Below, piece after piece: positions 32,604 to 42,400 of a DNA stretch of 64,000 bases. The DNA comes from Plutella xylostella. Its lineage: Eukaryota; Arthropoda; Insecta; Lepidoptera; Plutellidae. Location of the stretch: NCBI RefSeq assembly GCF_932276165.1, contig NC_064004.1, forward strand, positions 754,001-818,000, written 5' to 3'. The notes under the pieces are model-generated. The model was given only the letters and a program-made list of their open reading frames with translations, was not told the DNA's origin and did no database searches. A program made the translations under genes and the position numbers. How positions within the stretch are numbered: position 1 is the first letter of the stretch; each line of letters begins with the position of its first letter.

Positions 32604-33304
32604 CCCCCTTATTCATAAAAAAAACCGGCCAAGTGCGAGTCGGGCTCGCGCACAAAGGGTTCCGTAGCAGCAAATATAATATTACAGTTAAATCAATCTA
32701 TCTCAAAAACTATAAGAGATACTTTGATCAAACCAAAAATCGTTGAAAGAGTTAATTAGCATGCATCACCTCTATTTTTTTTAGAATTTTATACCCCGTA
32801 GTTATAAAAATAGAGGGGGGGGGACATACTTTTTACGACTTTGAGAGCTGATATCTCAAAAACCGTTCACTTTAAGAAAAATGTTTTTTAGAAAACTTTA
32901 TATCATTTTAAAAGACCTTTCCATTGATACCCCACACGGGTATGTACATCGAAAAAAAAAATTTCATCCCTCAGTTACATGTATGGGGGGCCCCACCCCC
33001 AATTCTTTTTTTTACTATTTAGTGTCATATTTTTGTAGCGGTTCATACAACACATATTCCCATCAAATTTCATCACTGTAGTACTTATAGTTTCCGAGTA
33101 AATCGGCTGTGACAGACGGACATGACGAAACTATAAGGGTTCCGTTTTTGCCATTTTGGCTACGGAACCCTAAAAAGTTACTGAACGGATTAACTATTGA
33201 ACTGTTTTGTCACTCTCTGTCAAAGAACAGATTGTTCTCTGTCAGAGAGGGACAGAACAGTTCAATAGTTAATCCGTTCAGTAACTTTTTTATGAATAAG
33301 GGGG
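32604..33304. mobile_element. MITE with a second element nested inside
   Basis: The outer ends are CCCCCTTATTCATAAAA (32604) and TTTTATGAATAAGGGGG (ending 33304). The outer element's arms include AGTTACTGAACGGATTAACT (33175) and its inverse (33273-33292). Between about 32622 and 33172 sits another dispersed repeat, beginning CCGGCCAAGTGCGAGTCGGG and ending CTACGGAACCCT, inserted into the left arm. Confidence 0.75.
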
Positions 33305-33305
33305 T

Positions 33306-35964
33306 TTCAATATTGTCAACAACTACGTAGTTATTACAACATTTTAAAACATTGGTTTTTATAGAAAACGTATTTTAATCGTTATTACATCGTACAATCG
33401 TACGTAATCGAATGAGTATTTTCAATATTATTGGAGCAATGCGGCAAATATAGAGTACCAACATGGTATACTTGGCAAAAATAATGTCATTTAACAATTA
33501 CTCTATTATTTTGTTTGTATGGAACTGGAGTCTTTGACCCCAAAATTTAACAAATTATTCGGTTTAAAGGATGCGAAAAAACATATAAATATGAAATAAA
33601 CATGGCTGTTTCCTTCTATACTATCTCTGTCTTCTTTCTCAGTTGTTAAAAATGTATCGTCCATCATTGGTTTGATTCGTTTATAAATGTGGCAATATTA
33701 CTTCTTTGTCCAAATATTCCAACATATCTTCACATTGTTTGGTCGACCGATCGGCTTAGATCACGTGAAAGCTGTTTGCTCTCTCAATAGGGGGTTTTAT
33801 CCGAAAAATAGGTGTTTAAATATTCCGCTTAAGGTTTTAAAATCGTATTTAGAATAATTTTACATTTAACGTGGCAAACGAGCCGTGTTTTAGACAGAAT
33901 AGGTACGTGACGAATATGTTAATTTCAGATAAAATAAAAAGCTTATAAAAAGCAGTCTCAAATGGTTTTCAGATATGGTAAGTATTTTGTAAAAATCTTA
34001 AAACTAAAAAAAGGAAAATAAGAACTAAAGCGGTATACGTATTGAATGCATAAACGGACTGACAGAATATTAAATAAATTTGTATGCATTCAATTTGCAA
34101 AACCTGCTTCTTAAATCGTTAGTAAAGTGGAAGAAATATCAAATGTTAATTTTTTTTATTTGATACACAAGTTCTTCTACTTTGCTTACAAATTATTGAA
34201 TACACAACTACCCTCACATGGATATGTCTCTATTCAAAAAATGCAATCAATATTTATTTATAAAAAAAAACACCTATAATCAATTGAAGAGATTTGAGTA
34301 ATTATTAAAAATCTTCAGAAGATCCTGTATTTATTTACTTTTCCTAAATTAGTGGCGGAAACTCAGTATGCTACACAAATTTTGACGGTGTATTATTATT
34401 GATGTATACAGGATTTTCTAAAAAATTACAAACACTTACCTTCTAGCGCCTATGCTGCACCATATTGGATTATCGTCAATCACCGAGGTTATCTTTTCGT
34501 TTGGATATTTTCTGTAATGTGCCTAAGTATTTTTTTTATCTTTCGTCTTGGACTGAGTTTTGAGTTAAATAACTTAATCGGTTAAGAAGAAGCTAACGTT
34601 ATTACGATCCTACATATACAATATTTTCTCTGCACATGTTTTTACAATTAACTATTTTCTATCTATTATATTTGTTATTCTTTCGCGAGAAAACGGATAA
34701 ACCAATTTTAATAAGGTAAGGTAGGAGAAAGCTGCCTACTGGAACATGTAGGCTACCTTTTATCCTCCGAGATTCCCCACGGGCTAACCACAGTACTACC
34801 ATCATGATAAGGACACTGCATTTTCCAAGTAACTAGTGATACCCTAATGTGTATCCTAATTATGTTGTCATGTAAAATTATTTCTATCTAGGTATATTGA
34901 TTATTTCTTGGTGAACAAAAAAGATTATATTATCTATCAATTGAACATGTTTTCAAAAGATAACTTGAGGCTGTATGGAAAGAAAACAAACAAGAAACAC
35001 TGCCTTACAAGAATAGTGTGCAAAATGACCATTCTTTGCAAGAAAATGGATCGAAAACAGTACAGAAGCAATAAAACATTTAACCACATATATTAATTAC
35101 TTAGGTAACTGATAAAAAATATGGTTAAATGTTGTTTGCAAAGAGGTACCTTATGTAATCTTAACAGCGATGTTCTGTAATTTTTTAAGTTATAAAATTG
35201 GTATTTATGTGTATCGCCGATATAAGATTAACATAAAATACCATACATACACAACAATTTAAATGTCAATATCCTCAAATCTCCCGCTTTTAAGACATAT
35301 CCATATGAATAATCGACATTTAAAAACAGCTAACTGCTAATTAAACTGATTAAAGTATGTTTTATGTTTTTACACAAGAATTAAGGTGCAACCAAATGCT
35401 ATTTTTTAATGTCGATGCTACAACACTACATGCTTTATAAAATCAACATTGAATGGTTTACTGCTCAGGGTTTTTTTTGGGTTTTCATAGATATTAACAA
35501 AACAACACGAAATCTGAATAATAATGAATAAATAAATCATTTATTTCAGGTAATGCATAGGTACCTACCCATATAGTCGTATAAGGAATAGCTTAGTTAA
35601 GTTTTACATTAGATTCCAGAGCAGAAATCCAATCAATTCAAAAATTCAGGGCGCAGAGTTTTTCTGGACATACATTATTGAGTGTAAAATTCTTATAGTT
35701 TATATCGGGTATAAAATTTCTCTCTAATATATACGTTAATAATCTTAGGCATGTGTATCTATTACAAATAGCCTGACGTGTTACTAATAATTTTAATTTC
35801 ATAACTAATAAAGTTACTGCACTGTTAACATTTTAATGCAATACTTTAAATTAACTATTATTATTAACTTTCAATTCAATAACAATTAAAAAATACATAA
35901 TCAGAGAGCAACACCCTGAAAAACTCCGTCCCCAAACTCATAGAGAATATAAGTCGACTCCTAC
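33306..35964. other. Intron between E4 and T1, no gene recognised
   Basis: AT-rich sequence of 2.66 kb. I found no zinc-finger, ZAD or RT coding signal on either strand. The frame at 34908-35096 has no domain features and no splice context. This stretch is where a regulator of terminal exon choice would be looked for, but nothing is recognisable. Confidence 0.5.
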
Positions 35965-36180
35965 CTCTTTTCTTCTTCTCCTGTGGTTTGGCCACTTTGG
36001 CCGCTGGGCCTTTGGCCTTGGTGACAGTGGCCTTGGCCTTCTTGGCTGGCACGGCCTTAGCTTTGACAGTGGCCTTCCTCTTTTCAGCAGGTTTAGGCTT
36101 ATCCTCCGAACCAAAGATATCGTCTTCTGCCTCTTTTTTCGGGATCTTAGTGGCCAGATTTGTCAATGGTTCGTCGTCAG
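35965..36180 (-). CDS. Locus 1 exon E4: Lys/Ala-rich basic linker and the common donor
   Basis: The acceptor is ttcctcag at 36181-36188 and the donor AAAGAG|GTAGGA. The exon is 216 nt, phase 1 to phase 1. It encodes ADDEPLTNLATKIPKKEAED, a short acidic stretch, then a low-complexity K/A/P segment (VKAKAVPAKKAKATVTKAKG) ending EKKKR, resembling histone H1 tails. This is a probable nuclear localisation and nonspecific DNA-contact region. The last base G begins the codon completed by each terminal exon. The 96-residue open frame reading past the donor is an artefact. Confidence 0.85.
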
Positions 36181-36287
36181 CTGAGGAAAAAAAAATTAAA
36201 AAACTTCAATATAAGGTCCAGTTCACTTGGCACTGGCACAGTTCCAAAGTCAAATGCTTTTATTCATTGTATAAATATATCTGAAGG

Positions 36288-36415
36288 GCTAGTACAGGGC
36301 GCATTTAAGACGTGACAAGAGTTTTGCATCGCGCTCACTCACACCGCGCAGCCTCAAGAGCGAGCGCGACGGAGAACTTTTGTCACGTCTTAATGGCGCC
36401 CCGTGCTACAGGGCC
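36288..36415. repeat. Small MITE in intron 3 of locus 1
   Basis: GTACAGGGCGCATTTAAGAC at the left and its imperfect inverse GTCTTAATGGCGCCCCGTGC at the right flank a centre of about 70 bp. Confidence 0.6.
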
Positions 36416-36672
36416 TGATGAACGTAAAAGAAAGGTCTTTTGAATGGTCCATCAACATTTATAAAGAAGTCTACTGAAGAGTTGGCAACAAAGTCATGAT
36501 TGCTATTTAAATGCTGCTATCATATCTAATAATGATGCCCGCTTCAGTGCAGTCCATTGACGACGAATTGAGAACCTCCTCCTTTTTTTGAAGTCGGTTA
36601 AAAAGCGGTCTTATACTATCATCATTATACTTACTACCATATGTGCCTGGCATGAACTTTACTAGTACTTAC

Positions 36673-36795
36673 CATCATCATCGTCATCATCATCACCAAA
36701 TGGCTCAGCAAACATGTCGTCATCATCATCATCTTCGCTGTCTTCTTTCTTCACCTTCACGCGTTCCACTTTCACGTCCTTGCCGAGACGACTCA
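36673..36795 (-). CDS. Locus 1 exon E3: acidic linker
   Basis: The acceptor ctttccctacag lies at 36796-36807 and the donor is GATG|GTAAGT. The exon is 123 nt, phase 1 to phase 1. It encodes SRLGKDVKVERVKVKKEDSE followed by two runs of Asp around MFAEPFG. Acidic linkers between ZAD and fingers are common in this family and could act as an activation or protein-contact surface. GAT-repeat slippage makes the Asp runs prone to length change. Confidence 0.88.
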
Positions 36796-37239
36796 CTGTA
36801 GGGAAAGATATAATGTATAACACTTTAAAAATTGATGAAATTGCATGTGTATTCCTAAGGGTGCTTTACAAAGACTGGCTTGGATAAGAGCAAATTTTGA
36901 TTGCATTGGAATGTTATGTCATGATTGAAAAATCTGCTATCCTCTTTGAATATGTCTGACTGTCTAGTCTAGATATTGCCCAGCCCTGTGTCCAGGAACC
37001 AAGCCACAGGATAGTGTAGTGTACTATGACTGTTGTGCCATGGATTTGATGTTCAATACCTATGAGTATTGTTTGAAAGTGCTCTTGATAGCCCTAAATT
37101 ATAAACATGCTGGTCTTCAGATCTAGGAGGCCCCACACTATGTTGTCGCCCCGCACACTTCACAGTAGATTTCCAATCAGATTTCTGATCTGACATAACT
37201 CATTACATAATTAAAAAATGCAGCAGAGATCTGACTTAC

Positions 37240-37417
37240 AAGTGACTTGGGCCATTCCACTCTGTCCGGAGCTGCCCGGCTCCAGCAGCGTGGTGAACAT
37301 CCTCTCGCACTCCGACACCTGTCTCTTGAACTCGGAGGCATCTCTCAGCCGAGATATGCACGGCTCACAGATGAGGCGGCTGTTACTGTTGGTGCCCGCA
37401 GACTGTGCATATGATAT
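37240..37417 (-). CDS. Locus 1 exon E2: second half of the ZAD domain
   Basis: The acceptor catgtttcacag lies at 37418-37429 and the donor is ACTT|GTAAGT. The exon is 178 nt, phase 0 in and phase 1 out. It encodes ISYAQSAGTNSNSRLICEPC with the second ZAD Cys pair (residues 69 and 72 of the product), then ISRLRDASEFKRQVSECERM, the long helix of the fold. ZAD domains bind one zinc through four Cys and form homodimers. The plus-strand frame over this exon is a shadow. Confidence 0.92.
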
Positions 37418-37587
37418 CTGTGAAACATGTTTTGTTTAATGTGTGGATAAAACTAAGGAAATGTTAAAAACAATGAGTTTAGAGATAGTGGAACTCAGTG
37501 GGACCAGTAGTGGCCAGAAGAGAAAGGCTGAAGAGATGTTATGGTTTTAGCAGAAGTTTAAGTGGTATAGATGCCAAGTTTATAAAG

Positions 37588-37760
37588 GACTAGCTGTTCC
37601 CGCAAGCTTTGCTTCGCCTTAAAAAGTTTTCCCGTGGGAATTCCGGAATGCCTAGACTATCTGTATACCAAATTTCATTCAAATCCGTTCAGTAGTTTTG
37701 GCGTGAAAGTGTAACAGACAGACACAGTTACTTTCGCATTTATAATATTAGTTAGGATAG
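37588..37760 (+). mobile_element. Lep1-like Helitron-type repeat, copy 1
   Basis: It starts CTAGCTGTTCCCGCAAGC, has AAAAAGTTTTCCCGTGGGAA inside, and ends TTTCGCATTTATAATATTAG. This end is typical of Lep1-type non-autonomous Helitrons of Lepidoptera (from memory). A second copy is at 44861. Confidence 0.55.
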
Positions 37761-38578
37761 TGGGTCATCCTGGGGGTGGTAAAATAATACACTTTTGCTG
37801 CCTTCCTTTGACAGTATAGGGACACAAAGAAGCAAACAGAGATTTAATGCCGACATTAGCTCAAAGATCCCTCCTACAACTCAGCATTTAAGTTTAACTA
37901 ATAATCTAAAGTATTACAAGTTGTTTTACATTACAAGTTGGCGGTTGACAACATGATGTTGCAGCTGCAGCTGGCTACATAATTAAGGTATGATTTTCAT
38001 TTGGCTGAGGGCTATACAGGGTGTCATAAAAGTCAACAATAGTAATTTAACCACATGATGGTAAAAAATGCTTCATTTGCGAAGGTATGTTTCTAATGCC
38101 TAACTTATTATTGTTCAGTGTGACCAGTAGATCATGAGGTTAAATTATTATCGTTCACTTTTGGGAATCTCTGTATAGTGACGCTCGAAGACATGTCTGA
38201 TGCGACATCATGTCGGCCGCCGGCTAAGGCACCTTTCGACTTTATTGCACAGTAAGTACATGCAGGTCAGTTGCAGAAATTGAAGTAAGATAGAATAAAG
38301 TATTATTTTATCAATTTTAACTAAAATAAGCTTTTTAGTCTTTTGACAAAGTAATTCTACAAATTAATCATCTTCGATTGATCCTAGAGGGGCGAGGGTC
38401 CACAATGACCGCCATCGCATCGATTTGAGCTTCACGTATTGATTTTGCAATCCGACCAAATTGAAAATATACCCCTGTATACGGCACATCAATACGGGGA
38501 CGACATTTTGAAAATGGCCCGGGTTCACCAAGCTACGTGAAAAATGGACGCTATACAACAAAGTATTTAGGTACTTAC

Positions 38579-38734
38579 CGCTAAGTCGAAGGTTTCTGTG
38601 AGCATCTCGGCGTAGACTTCTCGTTTTCCCATCCAGAAGTACTCAGTGGAGATGTCTTTGTAGCAGCCCTCGGCCAAGCAACAACGGCAAACAGTCGGGC
38701 CCGGCGGCCATGAGGAAGATTTACCAACATCCAT
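38579..38734 (-). CDS. Locus 1 exon E1: start codon and first half of the ZAD domain
   Basis: 156 nt from ATG (MDVGKSSSW) to the donor TTAGCG|GTAAGT, phase 0. It encodes the first ZAD Cys pair (C16 and C19 in VCRCCLAEG) and KDISTEYFWMGKREVYAEML. The upstream in-frame codon at 38749 is TTG, so ATG 38734 is chosen; it gives the same exon length as the matching exon of locus 3. The open frame running on into the intron ends at 38567 and is not used. E1 and E2 together make one complete ZAD. Confidence 0.92.
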
Positions 38735-39457
38735 TTTCACAGTTAACAATTGATTGCTTCCATAAAAACAATCACCATTACATTAAATGCACTATCTAAA
38801 TTAGTTTTAATAGTAATATACGGCTATAGCTTAAGTTTTGCTATTTTAAACAACGCAAATTCTACGGACCGAAAAGACGCCGAAAAAGACGCCATGCTAC
38901 CATAGACAACAATAAAAATTTACAAAAAAAAATTATCTGTTTCCGCTTCCGTTATTTGAGCCATAGACAATGTCTGGACCTCAGACCTCTCATCAGACCT
39001 CAATATTGAAAAAAAAAGAGTAGATAATAATGCGGTAATAATAACTAAAAGTAAGTTAAGTTAGTAGTTAACTTTAATAAAGTTATGTTATGATTAAAAG
39101 GAATCATAAGATTCATAAGATGCATCATGCGACTGTTTCTGTCAAAATCTGTGGACCGTGCGCAACCGTTGTTATGAGAAAAAGTATAATATACGCGATG
39201 CCAACAATGTTTCGTACATTTAATTTTAATAATATAGGAAATATCGTTATGTTATAAATTTAATCTATATTTATTATTCTGAGATAGTCAGCAACGATCA
39301 TAGACTATAAACATAGACTCACAGGAATGACAACGAAGGGTTTCTTTTATGTTGTTATGCTCGCTGCTCGATGCGAATATTTGCATTTATAAATTCACTC
39401 TTAGCTTAATTTATCTTGTTATTTTCACCTTAAACATCAGACAACTTGTCCCCCATC
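38735..39457. promoter_or_regulatory. Shared upstream region between two head-to-head ZAD-ZNF loci
   Basis: About 720 bp separate the start codons of locus 1 (minus) and locus 2 (plus), so both promoters must lie here unless 5' UTR exons are elsewhere. I see no convincing TATA box or paired initiator. The call rests on geometry only. Confidence 0.55.
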
Positions 39458-42400
39458 ATGAATTCGGCTAGATTCAAAGCTATGCCGGTAATAGAAACGG
39501 GTGTTTGCCGCTTCTGTGGCCACAACAAGAAGTGTCGGGTTATCAACATTGAGTATGAGAACTTGGGACAGAGAGAGGTTTACTCAGAGATGCTGTTAGA
39601 ATGCTTCGGAATACTGGTACGTACTATAAGATATCTAGACACGTAGCAAGTAGGTATTAGGTGGGGCTGAGGTGGTTCCTTAGTTTAAGCCCATTCATTG
39701 GTTGAGTTCAGTGTTTCATTTATGGTTATATGGATTCTGTAGGCGCAAATCCATAATTTCAAGTCTCGCTGACAAACATAGCGGCTGGACTATAGATTGG
39801 CAAGTTGCTTGGCGACCCTCCTTGCGGGGTGAAAGACGCGGAGGGGACGAGGTACCCAAGACGACAGCGGGTAGCGGGAGGGGTAGCGGTGAAGGGCAAC
39901 GCGTGCACTGCATGTCATTGTTACGGCAGTCTCGGCCGCGCAGCCGAGGCGGCCACATGTCTTATATAGTCTGTCATAATTTGAGTGCGACCCACATGAG
40001 ATCATTGATCCTGAGACCATAAGTCTTAGGATGAGTGTTGAGGCCTTTTTAATATTATCATTATATTATTATTAGGTATCTATAATTCGTCAACAAAATA
40101 ACGTTAAAAACAACAAATCGTATAATGTCTCAATATAGGGGCTGCTTGTAGAACAGCGTACCGGATCAGTCATGCTACGCGGCTAAAGGTTGGTGCTGCG
40201 CAGTCAGATACAGAAAAAGTAAACAACAAAGACGAAGAGTCCATATGACAGTGCGTCAGTTGTCAGTTCTTGTAACTAGGAAAGCAACCAAAATTTATGT
40301 GATTTAATGAAAGTAATTAATGAGCAAAACACAGAGAAAAATTACAAAATTGATGAAATTTTGAAAGAAAATGGTCATATCGTGCTTCGCCTACCCCCAT
40401 ACCACGTGGAATTAAATCCTATTGAACTTGTGTGGCGGTACGTGAAAAGCGAGCCGAGCTCGCAAGTACGTCGATTGACTCTAACGTAGATAAAGAGATA
40501 GACAGAGTTGCTTTTCTCTAATTATTCGCCTGAAAAGTGGAGAAATTGTGACGACCATGTCATAAAAAATTAAGACGAATATTATAAATCTGATATTCGA
40601 GTATTTGACGATGTATTGGACAGGTATGTTATTGTTTATTTATAATTTAATGTAAATTAAACATAAAATATTATAGGTGTACACTGAACTAATATGACTG
40701 GCGTACTCTAGTACATTATACTTCAAAGTAGGTATAATGTTTTTTTGGTTTTTGTCTTAGATTTATAATTGAAGTTAATGAAAACGATGATGAAGATGAG
40801 GATGACGACGACGATGAACAAGTTCAAACAAAGAGTGAAAGTGACATGGAAATTGATTTATAAAATAAAACACTTTTACATAAATAAATTCAAATTGGTA
40901 GATATTCTGAAGGTAAACATCCAAATTTTAATGCTGTCAAACTATAAATTTTAAGCTAAATATGACATTTACGGGAACACTCATAGAATAAAATTTTACT
41001 TACGTCAGAAATAGTTACAAGCTATCGCGAGATTAATCCGGGCACACTTTTCTACGTGTGTAGCATGTCGTGCTACCTCGCCCCCGCCACTTCTTTCACC
41101 CCGCAAGGAGGGTCGCCAAGTAACTTGCCACATTATAGGGCATGTTATTTTCACCATGGAATTTGCAAACTAAGAACGTTCATTATTGAAATTAAGAAAA
41201 AAAAGCATTTTATGCTTCTTTTCTTTCCAGCTGTCCAACTTGGACAGACCGCAGAAGGAGCGGCTGGTGTGCGCGAGCTGCGTGCACCGCCTGCGCGCCG
41301 CATGCTCCTTCAAGAACCAGGTGCTCAAGTGCGAAGAGACGCTGAAGAGGAAAATTGAAGGTAAATTTAAGATTATGATATATTATAGAAAATTTTGAGA
41401 AGAAGGAGGCCTACCTTATCAAGCCTAAGTTATCTCATTATATACTTCACAATTATATAGACTCACTCTCTTCCATCCAAAGGTTGTCTGGTAGAGATTG
41501 CTATAAGCAATTAAGCCACCTCTTTGTACTGTTTTATTTTTCTTGGTGCAAATAAAGTGTATTGTATGGTGTATGTACATGTACCTACTGATTGCAAGTT
41601 TGCAAAATCATAAAAAGTAAATAAAATGAGAATCAATTTTATTAGATATCTTCAATATTATACCTAGCAGTGGTGAAAGATAAAAACAAACAATTACCCT
41701 TTTTACTGTTTTGGTGACAAACAATCATACACAGGTTACAATCAGATAAACACAGACTACCCAGCAGAGTGTGCCAGACCTATAAGGACAGCTACCTTCA
41801 TACACCCAACATGAAACAAACAAACAACTATACTATTCACTCACTCTTGATGGCTTGTTGACCCAAAGTGGATCTTGGCCTCCGCTACCATAAGACGCCA
41901 CTTCTCTCTGTTCTGCGCAAGTTCTCGCCAGTCGTCGCTTTGAGCTCGCGCAGATCCTTCTCCACTTCATCTCTCCAGGGATACTTGGGGCGACCGACTG
42001 CCCTACGGCGACCAACTGGTCTATTATACCTTTAAATAAATATTTCATTTCCAACTTTTTACAGAAGAAAACGAAGAAGACGTTCTCAACTTCCAAATCA
42101 AGACGGAGGCACAATACGAGATGCATGTGGAGTACCTGGACGACGAGTCCACGTGCAACGACTCCTGCAGCGACTCTGTGTGTGATGAGACGTACAGCGA
42201 GTGCGGCAGTGTGGATGCTGGCAATGTGGTTCTGATTAAAGGTAATATGAATTTTCATTGTGAATATGAAGTAGAATTCATTGAGTAATTTTGTATGAAA
42301 ATATGTAGTCGGTCGGTAGTAGAACTAACATTTTCCCACAAAATTCATTGAGTAATTTTACTTCACGGTCACGATGAAAATTCATGCTAAAGGGTCTGAT

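Larger units (their letters stand above)
1..38734 (-). other. ZAD-ZNF locus 1: one 5' ZAD module plus an array of at least 17 zinc-finger terminal exons
   Basis: Transcription unit inferred from exon structure. E1 (38734-38579), E2 (37417-37240), E3 (36795-36673) and E4 (36180-35965) total 673 nt and end in phase 1. They are followed on the same strand by 17 exons (T1-T17), each behind a polypyrimidine-AG acceptor that needs exactly one preceding nucleotide to complete its first codon. No other ZAD exon exists on the minus strand between 32 kb and 1. A product such as E1-E4 plus T1 would be 514 residues, and with T3 576. ZAD-ZNF proteins are insect nuclear DNA-binding factors that dimerise through the ZAD; the fingers set the DNA target. 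That all terminal exons share E1-E4 is inference. The alternative, separate genes, would need unseen 5' exons in gaps as short as 95 bp. The array continues past the left edge. Confidence 0.75.

Noticed and set aside
34908..35096. 62-residue Lys-rich plus-strand frame
   Set aside because: Compositionally AT/Lys-biased, no homology recognised, no promoter or splice context, so considered chance.
35876..36166. 96-residue minus-strand frame as an independent histone H1-like protein
   Set aside because: It starts at a TTG inside E4 and runs past a good donor (GAG|GTAGGA); the coding part is the E4 linker exon.
39702..40022. Overlapping frames on both strands near 39.7-40.0 kb
   Set aside because: They fall in the inverted end region of the mariner-type element; no conserved domain.
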